Origin: GCA-002727615 sp964442655
GTDB taxonomy: Bacteria > Pseudomonadota > Alphaproteobacteria > TMED109
Direction: 5' to 3'
DNA length: 64,000 nt
NCBI GenBank assembly: GCA_964442655.1
Contig: CAYTZM010000006.1
Span: 1-64,000, forward strand
Part shown: positions 46,387 through 56,710 of the stretch, in pieces
How the letters are laid out: every line of letters begins with the position of its first letter
How positions within the stretch are numbered: the stretch's first letter is position 1
Notes under the pieces: model-generated
What the model saw: only the letters and a program-made list of their open reading frames with translations
What the model was told of the DNA's origin: nothing
The model's database searches: none
Translations under genes and position numbers: made by a program

Positions 46387-47847
46387 TTATTTATTTAATA
46401 AACCTTTAAGAATTTCATTAACTACTTTAGGATTGGCTGTGCCTCCTGTATTCTTCATCATTTGGCCAACAAACCATCCAAATAGTTTTTCATTTCCATT
46501 TTTATATTTTGAAACTTGTTCTTGATTTTCTTCAATTATTTTTTTAGCCATAACTTCTAACTCATCTGTATTACTAATCTGTTTGAGTCCTTTAGCATCA
46601 ACTATATCCGACGCACTCCCTCCTTTTGTAAACATTTCTTCAAATACTTCTTTTGCAGTTCTTCCTGATATTGTTCCATCTTTTATTAAATCAAATAATT
46701 CACCTAATTGTTCTGCATTAACGGGACTTTCTTCAATACTTTTTTCCATCTCATTGAGCATTGCAAAAAAATTAGTAATAATCCAATTAGCAACAAATTT
46801 TGTATCTCTACCTTTCGAAACTAATTCAAAAAAATCTGCATAACTTTTATCAGCTGTTAAAACGTCAGCTTCATAGAAACTTAAACCATATTCCGATTGA
46901 AAACGATCTCTTTTTTGATCAGGTAATTCAGGTAATTCTTTTTTATATTTATTAATTCTTTCATCACTGATGTTTAGAGGTAATAAATCTGGATCAGGAA
47001 AATACCTGTAATCATGAGCATCTTCTTTTGATCTCATTGATCTTGTTTCATTTTTGTTAGAATCATACAATCGTGTTTCTTGTTTTACTTTACTTCCACT
47101 TTCAATTATTTCTATTTGTCTATATGCTTCATATTCCACTGCCTTCATCATAAACTTCACTGAATTAATATTTTTTAATTCACACCTAGTTCCAAATTCT
47201 TCTCCTGGCCTTCTCACAGAAATATTTGCATCACACCTTAATGAACCTTCATCCATGTTTCCATCGCAGGAACCAATATACCTAACAATAGAACGTAATT
47301 TTCTTAAATAAGCACCTGCTTCTTCCCAATCTCTCATATCTGGCATTGACACTATTTCCATTAAAGGAATTCCAGACCTATTTAAATCTACAAATGAATA
47401 TTTAGGATGCTGGTCATGCATTAGCTTACCAGCATCTTGTTCTAAATGAAGTCTTTCTATACCAATTTTCTTTTTTTCACCTTTTTCTAAGTCTATACTT
47501 ATCCATCCTTCTCCAACTATAGGTGATTTAAACTGCGAAATTTGATATCCTTGAGGTAAATCAGGATAAAAGTAATTTTTTCTATCAAATATAGATATAT
47601 TATTAATTTTAGCATTTAAAGCATGGCCGGTTTTTATTGCCTGATTTACTGCTTCATTATTAATAACAGGAAGCATGCCAGGCATTGCTGCATCTACAAA
47701 ACTAACTTGTGAGTTAGGGCTAGCACCAAAATCAGTAGCTGAACCAGAAAATAGTTTTGATTTGCAATTTACTTGAGCATGAATTTCTAGACCTATAACC
47801 ATTTCCCAAGTTCCAGTATCTCCTTTTAATTTTATTGCTTCTCTCAT
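46387..47847 (-). CDS. gatB: Asp-tRNA(Asn)/Glu-tRNA(Gln) amidotransferase subunit B
   Basis: The 486-residue tRNA-binding and kinase subunit of GatCAB, which converts Glu-tRNA(Gln), and often Asp-tRNA(Asn), to the amide. Signatures are VIGLEIHAQVNCKSKLFSG, DLPQGYQISQFKSPI, the GatB motif LMEIVSMPD...RSIVRYIG, and GSLRCDANISVRRPGEEFG. The C-terminal YqeY-like domain is complete. It is the last gene of gatCAB. Confidence 0.97.
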   Translation of the reverse strand: MREAIKLKGDTGTWEMVIGLEIHAQVNCKSKLFSGSATDFGASPNSQVSFVDAAMPGMLPVINNEAVNQAIKTGHALNAKINNISIFDRKNYFYPDLPQGYQISQFKSPIVGEGWISIDLEKGEKKKIGIERLHLEQDAGKLMHDQHPKYSFVDLNRSGIPLMEIVSMPDMRDWEEAGAYLRKLRSIVRYIGSCDGNMDEGSLRCDANISVRRPGEEFGTRCELKNINSVKFMMKAVEYEAYRQIEIIESGSKVKQETRLYDSNKNETRSMRSKEDAHDYRYFPDPDLLPLNISDERINKYKKELPELPDQKRDRFQSEYGLSFYEADVLTADKSYADFFELVSKGRDTKFVANWIITNFFAMLNEMEKSIEESPVNAEQLGELFDLIKDGTISGRTAKEVFEEMFTKGGSASDIVDAKGLKQISNTDELEVMAKKIIEENQEQVSKYKNGNEKLFGWFVGQMMKNTGGTANPKVVNEILKGLLNK

Positions 47848-47864
47848 AATAAACTACCCTTTAA

Positions 47865-49319
47865 CTAAATACTTATAAAATTTGCAGCATTCTCTATAAC
47901 CGTTCCTACACTAAATAATGTTTCTTCATCAAATCCTTTGCCAATTAGTTGAAGTCCTAAAGGATATCCATTAGAATCTAAACCAGCTGGAATTGACATA
48001 GCTGGAAGCCCAGCAAGGCTAGCAGGTACAGTAAAAACATCATTCATATACATTGTTACAGGATCCATTTTTTCATCACCAATTTTAAAAGCTCCAGTTG
48101 GTGCAGTAGGAGTTAGTATTACATCACAATCATTAAAAGCATCTTTAAAATCATTTACAATTTTAGAACGAACTTTTTGCGCTCTTAAATAATATGCATC
48201 ATAGTATCCTGCTGATAGAACATAAGTTCCTATTAATATCCTTCGTTTAACTTCCTCACCAAATCCTTCAGCTCTAGTTTGAGAATACATATTTTCCAGG
48301 TCTTTTATGTTTTCTGTTCTATATCCATATTTTACACCATCATAACGTGCTAAGTTTGCTGATGCTTCTGCAGGAGCAACTATATAATAAGTCGGAAGGG
48401 CATATTTAGTATGAGGAAGAGTTACTTCAATAATTTCTGCCCCTGCATCTTGTATCCATTTAATACCTTCATCCCAAGTCTTTTGAACATCAAAAGAAAG
48501 ATCATTTATTTTATATTCTTTAGGTATCCCTATTTTCATTCCCTTAATAGATTTTGAACAAGAATCAATAAAACTTGGTACTTTAATATTTACAGAAGTA
48601 GAATCTAAATTATCAAAACCTGCCATATTTTCCAAAATAATAGCACTATCTCTTACAGAGCGTGTTAAAGGCCCTGCTTGATCTAATGAAGATGCAAAAG
48701 CTATAATTCCCCATCTTGAACACCTTCCATAAGTGGGCTTTACTCCTACAGCTCCACAAAATGAAGCAGGCTGTCTAATAGAACCACCTGTATCTGTTCC
48801 TAATGCAATAGGAGCTAATTTTGCAGCGACGGCAGAAGCAGAACCACCAGATGATCCTCCCGGTACTAATTTATCGCCATCTTTACTCCATGGATTAACA
48901 ACTGCACCATAATAACTTGTTTCATTTGATGAGCCCATAGCAAATTCATCCATACTAGTTTTACCAATATAAATTCCACCTGCCTTCCATAATTTAGAAG
49001 TAACAGTAGATTCATAATTAGGAATAAAATTTTCTAAAATCTTAGAACAAGCTGAAGTTCTTTCACCTTCGACACAAAATATATCTTTTACTGCTATGGG
49101 CAAACCATCTAGTGGCAATGCCTCATTTTTAGACCTTCTTTCATCAGAAAATTTTGCCAATGATAAAGATTTTTCCGCATTAAAATGAATATATGCATTT
49201 ATTTTAGAATCCTTCTCAATAAGATTTAAATATTCTGATATGACCTCTACAGATGAGAACTCTTTTTTATTAAGACCTTCTAAAGTCTCGACAACTCCTA
49301 AATTTGAAATTTTTACCAT
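47865..49319 (-). CDS. gatA: GatCAB amidotransferase subunit A
   Basis: The 484-residue glutaminase/amidase subunit. The Ser-cisSer-Lys site is intact: Lys in LPIAVKDIFCVEG near 75, and the GGSSGGSASAVAAKLAPI glycine-serine loop with GTDTGGSIRQPAS, including the nucleophile Ser. TPTAPTGAFKIG is also conserved. It starts immediately after gatC (the gatC TAA and gatA ATG abut) and is 17 bases upstream of gatB. Confidence 0.97.
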   Translation of the reverse strand: MVKISNLGVVETLEGLNKKEFSSVEVISEYLNLIEKDSKINAYIHFNAEKSLSLAKFSDERRSKNEALPLDGLPIAVKDIFCVEGERTSACSKILENFIPNYESTVTSKLWKAGGIYIGKTSMDEFAMGSSNETSYYGAVVNPWSKDGDKLVPGGSSGGSASAVAAKLAPIALGTDTGGSIRQPASFCGAVGVKPTYGRCSRWGIIAFASSLDQAGPLTRSVRDSAIILENMAGFDNLDSTSVNIKVPSFIDSCSKSIKGMKIGIPKEYKINDLSFDVQKTWDEGIKWIQDAGAEIIEVTLPHTKYALPTYYIVAPAEASANLARYDGVKYGYRTENIKDLENMYSQTRAEGFGEEVKRRILIGTYVLSAGYYDAYYLRAQKVRSKIVNDFKDAFNDCDVILTPTAPTGAFKIGDEKMDPVTMYMNDVFTVPASLAGLPAMSIPAGLDSNGYPLGLQLIGKGFDEETLFSVGTVIENAANFISI

Positions 49320-49607
49320 TTATTCTATAACTTTCGGAACAATGAATGAATTATCAATTTTTTCAGGGGCATTACTGACTATTTTTTCACTATAACCTCC
49401 ATCTATCACCTCATCCTCTCTCTCTCTCAACGATTCATTAGAAACTCCAGTCATAGGTTTCTCATTTTTAATGTCCACTTCATTCAATTCTTCTATCCAC
49501 TTCATTATATTATTTAATTCTGTTGTCATTTTTTCAATTTCAGAATCATTAATTTTTATTCTAGCAAGATATGCTACACGTTCTAAAGTAGATTTATCTA
49601 AAGACAT
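49320..49607 (-). CDS. gatC: GatCAB amidotransferase subunit C
   Basis: The small subunit (95 residues) that holds GatA and GatB together. LERVAYLARIKINDSEIEKM, then LNNIMKWIEELNEVD and NESLREREDEVIDGGYSE are the conserved segments. GAGGGG lies 10 bases before the ATG at 49607; a TTG two codons earlier (49613) lies only 5 bases from it, so the ATG is slightly preferred. It is divergent from ruvX, a typical alphaproteobacterial arrangement. Confidence 0.93.
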   Translation of the reverse strand: MSLDKSTLERVAYLARIKINDSEIEKMTTELNNIMKWIEELNEVDIKNEKPMTGVSNESLREREDEVIDGGYSEKIVSNAPEKIDNSFIVPKVIE

Positions 49608-49695
49608 ATTCAAAAATCCCCTCTATAAATATAATAGTAAATAATATATATAAATTAATTAATATTTACTCTAAAAAAATGGATTACCATTCAAA

Positions 49696-50193
49696 ATGTC
49701 TAACGGCAAGAAACTTTATAAACAAATATCATATAATATTTTAGAATTTAAACAAAATATTCCTTCAAAAGGCAGTTTACTTTGCTTAGATATAGGTAAA
49801 AAAAAAATTGGCATAGCTAAATGTGATGAAGATAAATTAATATCTTCAAATTTAAAAACACTAATAAGAAAAAAATTTTCTGTTGATATAATAATCATTG
49901 AAGAAATAATTAAAGATAATAGTATTAAAGGAATTGTAATAGGATTGCCTTTAAATTTAGAAGGGAAACCAAGTAAAAAATCACAGTCTGTTACAAGATT
50001 AACAAAAGAAATATATTCATATCTAAATATTCCAATATTATTATGGGATGAGAGAAATTCAACAATTGCAGTCAAAAAATTTTTAATACAAGAAGTTAAT
50101 ATCTCTAGAGAGAAGAGAAAAAAAATTATTGATTCCTCTGCTGCGCAATGGATTTTAGAAGGAGTTATTAAAACACTTAAAAATAAAAATTGA
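49696..50193 (+). CDS. ruvX: Holliday-junction resolvase-like YqgF/RuvX
   Basis: A 165-residue RNase H-fold nuclease linked to 16S rRNA 5' processing. Acidic residues are in LLCLDIGKKKIGIAKCDED (first Asp), then IKGIVIGLPLNLEGKPSKKS, LWDERNSTIAVKKF, and IDSSAAQWILEGV (last Asp). Its N-terminus has about 25 extra residues before the fold. The gene ends 50 bases before the HTH-PyrB fusion start and is probably its operon leader gene. Confidence 0.93.
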   Translation: MSNGKKLYKQISYNILEFKQNIPSKGSLLCLDIGKKKIGIAKCDEDKLISSNLKTLIRKKFSVDIIIIEEIIKDNSIKGIVIGLPLNLEGKPSKKSQSVTRLTKEIYSYLNIPILLWDERNSTIAVKKFLIQEVNISREKRKKIIDSSAAQWILEGVIKTLKNKN

Positions 50194-50197
50194 CATT

Positions 50198-50218
50198 TAA
50201 TTACCAAAACGGTAATTA
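50198..50218. promoter_or_regulatory. Perfect inverted repeat upstream of the HTH-pyrB fusion gene
   Basis: TAATTACC at 50198-50205 and its exact complement GGTAATTA at 50211-50218 flank a 5-base spacer (AAAAC). The dyad lies between the ruvX stop (50193) and the AGG ribosome site of the fusion gene. No T-run follows, so it is not a Rho-independent terminator. It could be an operator for the fused helix-turn-helix or an mRNA hairpin. Function is inferred. Confidence 0.6.
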
Positions 50219-50243
50219 TATAAAAAATATTTTAGGTATTTAT

Positions 50244-51385
<1,142 letters not shown>

Positions 51386-51389
<4 letters not shown>

Positions 51390-52711
51390 TAAAACAACAA
51401 CATAATAAAATAGCATTCATTAACGCACGAATAATTGATCCTGATAGCGGTTTAGACTGTTTAGGTGAACTATTAGTGCAAAACAAATTAATAAAAGATG
51501 TTGGACGAAACTTATTTAATGGATCCACTCCTGAAGATCATCTTATAATAGACTGCAAAAAAAATATTTTATGTCCAGGTCTTATTGATATATGTAGTCA
51601 TTTAAGAGAGCCAGGAGAAGAATATAAAGAAAACATTGAATCAGCATCAAAGGCTGCTTTAGCAGGAGGAATCACTAGCATGATTTGTATGCCAGACACG
51701 AATCCTATTATTGATCAAATATCTGTTATTGAATTTATTGCTCGTCGTGCTAGAGAAACCAATGGTGTAAAAATTTTTCCATCAGCCTCTATAACTAAGG
51801 GACTAAAAGGCGAAATATTAACTGAAATAGGTCTTTTACAAGAAGCAGGTGCTATACTCTTTACTGAAGGAGATCAAGCTTTAAGCAATACAAAAATTAT
51901 GAAACAGGCATTACAGTATGCAAAAACATTTAATGCACTAATCATACAACACCCTCAAGATAAAGACTTGTCTGTTAATGGAGTAATGAATTCAGGAGCT
52001 TTAGCAAACAAACTTGGTTTACCAGGAATTTCAAAGATAGCAGAAATAATACAAGTTGAAAAAGATTTAAGACTTATAGAGAATACAGGAGGTAAGGTTC
52101 ACTTTATAAATATAACTACAAAAGAATCTATAATAGCAATAAATAAAGCTAAAAATAATGGACTTAACGTATCCTGTTCTACATCTCCTCATTATTTCAC
52201 GTCCAATGAAAATTCTGTAGATGAATGGAAAACTTTTGCTAAAGTTACTCCCCCATTAAGAAAAGAAGAAGACAGAAAATATGTCTTTAATGCTCTTATT
52301 AATAAAGACATTGATTTAATTACTAGCCATCACTCCCCTCAAGATCAGGACAGCAAAAGAGTACCATTTGAACAGGCTGAATTTGGAATAATTGGCTTAG
52401 AAACGTTACTTCCACTTTCAATGCAATTGCATTTTAAAGGAAAGATGCAAATAATAGACATTATTGACAAATTAAGTAATAAACCAGCAAAACTACTCAA
52501 ATTAAAATCTGGAATGCTTAAAAAACATTACCCAGCAGACATACTTGTTTTTGACCCAAATTACTCATATAAATTAAATATAGACAAAATGAAAAGCAAA
52601 TCTAAAAATTCTCTTTATGATAACTATAACGTTACAGGAAAAGTTTTAGCGACAATTGTTGACGGTAGATTAATGTACAAATCATCTAAATTTAAAATTA
52701 AGAACATATAA
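51386..52711 (+). CDS. Dihydroorotase homologue, probably catalytically inactive (PyrC'/PyrX-like)
   Basis: A 441-residue amidohydrolase-fold protein of the class I dihydroorotase type (PGLIDICSHLREPGEEY, then MPDTNP near 102). The metal site looks lost: the HxH pair is C70-S71-H72, the D of FSDDG is replaced (F159-TEGD), the second His of HxxH is N243, and the TDHAPH aspartate is S315. H72 and H189 remain. Inactive homologues beside pyrB are known to act as structural partners of ATCase. It overlaps the HTH-ATCase fusion by 4 bases, consistent with an equimolar complex. A true dihydroorotase would be elsewhere. Confidence 0.88.
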
Positions 52712-52712
52712 A

Positions 52713-53396
52713 ATGGATTTTATTTTTAGTGATTTACTACAATTAATTTCTTCAAATTATATAATATTTTTATTACTTATAAGCTATATACTAGGTTCAA
52801 TTCCTTTCGGCGTAATAATAACCCATGTTTTTGGGTATGGGGATATTAGAAAAATTGGATCAGGTAATATAGGAGCCACAAATGTACTTAGAACAGGAAA
52901 TAAATTACTTGCTTTCCTAACTTTAATTTTAGATTTTTTTAAAAGTTTAATTATACTCATTATTATAAAAATTACTTTATCTGATTCTCTTAATAATGAT
53001 GTATTAATTACATTATACATTTTAAGCTCATTATTCTCAATTTTAGGACATATGTATAGCCCTTTTCTAAAATTTAGTGGTGGAAAAGGTATTGCCACCT
53101 CTGCTGGAATTTTATTATTTATTTCATACCCTATTGCAATACTGACAAGTATAATATGGATTCTAGTTGCATTAAGTACAAAAAAATCTTCTTTAGGAGC
53201 TCTTATTGCAAGTTTGTCTAGCCTTATATTTTTATGGTCATTTCAACAAATGTCTCTTACAGAGGTAATAAGTAAAAATTATATAATTACTAATAAAGAA
53301 CTATATTTATTCTTAGTTATAACGATAGTTATATGGCTTAAGCATATTCCAAATATTAAAAGATTAATCAATAATACAGAATCTGACATAAAATAA
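52713..53396 (+). CDS. plsY: Acyl-phosphate:glycerol-3-phosphate acyltransferase
   Basis: A 227-residue, five-helix membrane enzyme that makes lysophosphatidate from acyl phosphate. Motif 1 is YILGSIPFGVIITH, motif 2 GSGNIGATNVLRTGN, and motif 3 KFSGGKGIATSAGILL. It starts 1 base after the pyrC homologue. In many Alphaproteobacteria the order is pyrC-plsY-dprA-topA; here dprA is missing. Confidence 0.95.
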   Translation: MDFIFSDLLQLISSNYIIFLLLISYILGSIPFGVIITHVFGYGDIRKIGSGNIGATNVLRTGNKLLAFLTLILDFFKSLIILIIIKITLSDSLNNDVLITLYILSSLFSILGHMYSPFLKFSGGKGIATSAGILLFISYPIAILTSIIWILVALSTKKSSLGALIASLSSLIFLWSFQQMSLTEVISKNYIITNKELYLFLVITIVIWLKHIPNIKRLINNTESDIK

Positions 53397-53477
53397 ATTT
53401 TTAAAAAATAATTTGCTTAAAATAGAAAAGATTATTATTTGTGAAAATACTAATTAAAAATTATTGAAGAGTTATTT

Positions 53478-55820
53478 ATGAATATAGTTGTAGTAGAATC
53501 ACCCGCAAAAGCAAAAACTATAAATCAATACTTAGGAAAAGACTATAAAGTCTTAGCGTCTATAGGTCATATAAGAGATCTTAAAGAAAAAGGAGGGAAA
53601 GGAGTTATTCCTGAAAAAGATTTTTATATGGATTATGAATTAAATAAAAATTCAAAAGGTTTAAATGAAATAACAAAATCAATTTCAGAAGGGGATAATT
53701 TATGGCTCGCAACTGATGCTGATAGAGAAGGAGAAGCAATAGCATGGCATATACATACTTATTTAAATGAAAAGAAAAAATTATCCAATGTTAATGTTAG
53801 AAGAGTAGTTTTTTATGAAATTACAAAAAATGCTATTTTAGATGCCTTTAAAAACCCAAGAAATTTAGATTCAAATATGATTAATTCCCAAAGAGTAAGA
53901 AGAGCCTTGGATTATCTTATGGGTTATCAATTATCTAGTGTATTATGGAGAACACTTCCAAGAGCTAAATCAGCAGGCAGAGTTCAATCAGTAGCGCTTA
54001 AACTAATATGTGACAGAGAAACAGAGAGAGAAATATTTAACCCTAAAGAATACTGGGATATAAAAAGCTTATTTAAAAATACTAACGAAGAAACCTTTGA
54101 AGCCATCCTATCAAGTATTAACGGAGAAAAAATTAAAAAATTTGACATAAATTCAGAAACACTAGCTGAAAAAGCATTGAAACAAATTAAAAGTATTGAA
54201 TCTTTCTTTATAAAATCTATAAAGAAGAAAAGAATAAAAAGTAATCCTACTCCTCCATTTATTACTTCAACATTACAACAGGAGGCATCAAGAAAATTAG
54301 GATTTGGAGCAAAAATTACCATGGGTATTGCGCAAAGTCTTTACCAAGGTATAGATATTAATGGAGAGACTATAGGGCTAATTACCTATATGAGGACTGA
54401 TTCAGTAAATATTTCAGAAACCGCAATAAATGAAACTAGAAATCTAATTTCAGATTCTTATGGAAAGAAGTACCTGCCTGATAGTCCTATAATTTACAAA
54501 AAGAAATCTTCAAATGTGCAAGAAGCTCATGAAGCTATAAGGCCAACCAGTATATCTAAAACGCCAAATGATATGGAAAAATACTTAGATGAAAAACAAA
54601 AAAAGCTTTATGAATTAATATGGAAAAGAACTATGGCCTCTCAGATGAAAAGTGCAGAAATTGATCAAGTCTCTATATTTATAGGATCTAACGAAGATAT
54701 TTTAGAGTTTAAGTCTACAGGATCTATAATTGTATTTGATGGGTATAAAAAAATATATACGGAAGATAAAGATGATGAACTTAAAGAAGATATTCAAAAT
54801 AATATTCCTAAAGTAGAAGAAAATGAAAAAGTATTTTTAAGTAAAACTTCACCATATCAACATTTTACAGAACCTCCTCCAAGATATACTGAAGCGTCAT
54901 TAGTAAAAAAGCTTGAAGATTTAGGGATAGGGAGACCTTCTACTTATGCATCTATTGTTTCTGTTATTAAAGATAAAGGCTATGTTAAGTATGAAAAGAG
55001 AAGATTTGAGCCAGAAACTAAGGGAAGAATTGTTACTGCATTTCTAAATAGCTACTTTAATAATTATATTGAAGAAAATTTTACAGCTAAACTAGAACAA
55101 CAATTAGATGATGTTGCCAATGGAAAAATTAATTGGAAGAACACTCTTGAAGAGTGGTGGATACCATTTAAAAACACTATAAACAATACTTCCTCACTAA
55201 GGGTAAGAGATATTGAGAAAAAAATTGATGAAGATTTAGGCCCACACTTTTTTCCTCCTTTAAAAGATGGAACTGACCCAAGAAAATGCCCTAAGTGTGA
55301 TAATGGAAAGTTAAATATTAGATATGGGAGTAGTGGTGGGTTTATTGGCTGTTCAAATCATCCAGAATGTGATCATACGGCTCAGTTAAGAGTAGGAAAG
55401 GGAAAAGAATCTAGTAAAACTGAACCTAAACTATTAGGTTATAATGAAAATAATATTCCTATAACTTTAAGAATTGGACCTTATGGGCCATATGTGCAGT
55501 TAGGAGATACACCATTAAAAACTGATAAAAAAGCTAAAAAACCTAAAAGAGCTTCTATACCCAAAAATATTACTATAGAAGACATAACATTGGAAAAAGC
55601 TTTATCAATGTTAGCCTTACCAAAAGAAATAGGAATTAGGCCTGAAACAGGAAAAATGATATACGGAAATATAGGAAGATTCGGTCCCTATGTGCAACAC
55701 GAAAAAATATATGCAAGTATTTCTAAAACAGAAGATATTTTTTCTATTGGCATAAATAGAGCTGTTGAATTAATAGTAGAAAAAGAAAATAAGCCTAAAA
55801 AAGGAAAAAAGAAAGAATAA
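53478..55820 (+). CDS. topA: DNA topoisomerase I
   Basis: A 780-residue type IA topoisomerase that relaxes negative supercoils. The TOPRIM domain has VVESPAKAKTINQYLG and LATDADREGEAIAWH. The catalytic tyrosine is in GLITYMRTDSVNIS near 310, and FITSTLQQEASRKLGF precedes it. One C4 zinc ribbon (CPKCDNGKLNIRY...GCSNHPEC) is followed by C-terminal RIGPYGPYVQLGD and GRFGPYVQHEK repeats. A weak promoter could lie in the 81 bases upstream. Confidence 0.96.
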   Translation: MNIVVVESPAKAKTINQYLGKDYKVLASIGHIRDLKEKGGKGVIPEKDFYMDYELNKNSKGLNEITKSISEGDNLWLATDADREGEAIAWHIHTYLNEKKKLSNVNVRRVVFYEITKNAILDAFKNPRNLDSNMINSQRVRRALDYLMGYQLSSVLWRTLPRAKSAGRVQSVALKLICDRETEREIFNPKEYWDIKSLFKNTNEETFEAILSSINGEKIKKFDINSETLAEKALKQIKSIESFFIKSIKKKRIKSNPTPPFITSTLQQEASRKLGFGAKITMGIAQSLYQGIDINGETIGLITYMRTDSVNISETAINETRNLISDSYGKKYLPDSPIIYKKKSSNVQEAHEAIRPTSISKTPNDMEKYLDEKQKKLYELIWKRTMASQMKSAEIDQVSIFIGSNEDILEFKSTGSIIVFDGYKKIYTEDKDDELKEDIQNNIPKVEENEKVFLSKTSPYQHFTEPPPRYTEASLVKKLEDLGIGRPSTYASIVSVIKDKGYVKYEKRRFEPETKGRIVTAFLNSYFNNYIEENFTAKLEQQLDDVANGKINWKNTLEEWWIPFKNTINNTSSLRVRDIEKKIDEDLGPHFFPPLKDGTDPRKCPKCDNGKLNIRYGSSGGFIGCSNHPECDHTAQLRVGKGKESSKTEPKLLGYNENNIPITLRIGPYGPYVQLGDTPLKTDKKAKKPKRASIPKNITIEDITLEKALSMLALPKEIGIRPETGKMIYGNIGRFGPYVQHEKIYASISKTEDIFSIGINRAVELIVEKENKPKKGKKKE

Positions 55821-55848
55821 ATATAAAGTAAAATTATTAATAGAAAAG

Positions 55849-55876
55849 TTGACACATTATTTTGTTAAGCTATTCT
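55849..55876 (+). promoter_or_regulatory. Promoter of rpmG
   Basis: A perfect TTGACA at 55849-55854 and TATTCT at 55871-55876 are 16 bases apart, 24 bases before the rpmG ATG. It indicates transcription separate from topA. Confidence 0.6.
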
Positions 55877-55899
55877 CAGCAACAAATTAGGAACTTATA

Positions 55900-56064
55900 A
55901 TGGCTAAACCAACAACAATTAAAATAAGACTAAAAAGTTCAGAATCTGGTTATTTTTATGTAACAAAAAAAAATAGCAGAACTATGACTGATAAAATAGA
56001 AGTTAAAAAATACGACCCTATTGTTCGTAAACACGTGCTATTCAAAGAAGACAAAATTAAATAA
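55900..56064 (+). CDS. rpmG: 50S ribosomal protein L33
   Basis: A 54-residue L33 (MAKPTTIKIRLKSSESGYFY at the start; KYDPIVRKHVLFKE later) without the CxxC zinc pairs, i.e. the zinc-free type. AGGA lies about 8 bases before the ATG. It stands alone with its own promoter downstream of topA; the order topA then rpmG is common in Alphaproteobacteria. Confidence 0.95.
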   Translation: MAKPTTIKIRLKSSESGYFYVTKKNSRTMTDKIEVKKYDPIVRKHVLFKEDKIK

Positions 56065-56077
56065 TTATTAATGAAAT

Positions 56078-56710
56078 TTGATTCAAAATATAAAAAATAT
56101 TCAAATTAAAAAATCTTTACCATTGCTAATATGTGATGCTGATGAAGTTATATTTGAATTTATGAAAAGTTTTGAAAAATACTTAAAAAAAAATCAAATG
56201 TATTTTCTATATAAATCTTTCAATTTAAATGGAAATATATTTAGTTCAAAGAACAACAAGCCCATAAACACAAAAATGATTCCCAACACTATTTCTAATT
56301 TTTTTAAAAACTATACATCAAAAATGCCATTAATAAATGGAGCAAAAAACTCCCTAAAAGAATTAAATAAAATTATGAATATTATTATTTTATCAAATAT
56401 TCCTGAAGTTTATGCATTAGATAGATATAATTATCTAAAAAAAAATAATATGAATTACTATTTTTTATATAATAATGGCCCTAAAGGAGATATTTGTAAA
56501 AAGTTAAAACAATTAACCAACAAAAAAACTTTTTTTATGGATGATCTTCCTAATCAATTAATATCCGTAAAAAAACTTTCAAGAGAAATTACTACAATTC
56601 ATTTTTTACAAAATAAAAAACTACTTAAAATCCTTCCTAAATATATAGAATGTGACCATAAAGCTAGAGATTGGTTAGAAGCAAAGAATATTATTTTAAA
56701 AAATATTTAA
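56078..56710 (+). CDS. HAD-superfamily hydrolase, uncertain start
   Basis: A 210-residue HAD-like protein. Motif I is LLICDADEVIFEFM with the nucleophile and acid Asp (D-x-D-x-V form), motif II is IIILSN, a basic residue follows in the KGDICKKLKQL region, and motif IV is FFMDDLPNQL. The first start in frame is a TTG at 56078 with no clear ribosome site, 14 bases after rpmG; the ATG at 56071 is in another frame and stops after 12 codons. Substrate unknown. The last 4 bases overlap the convergent eipB-like gene. Confidence 0.72.
   Translation: MIQNIKNIQIKKSLPLLICDADEVIFEFMKSFEKYLKKNQMYFLYKSFNLNGNIFSSKNNKPINTKMIPNTISNFFKNYTSKMPLINGAKNSLKELNKIMNIIILSNIPEVYALDRYNYLKKNNMNYYFLYNNGPKGDICKKLKQLTNKKTFFMDDLPNQLISVKKLSREITTIHFLQNKKLLKILPKYIECDHKARDWLEAKNIILKNI

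Noticed and set aside
50190..50243. Earlier TTG start for the HTH-ATCase fusion (TTGA overlap with ruvX)
   Set aside because: No ribosome site precedes it and it would translate the dyad; ATG 50244 has AGG at proper distance.
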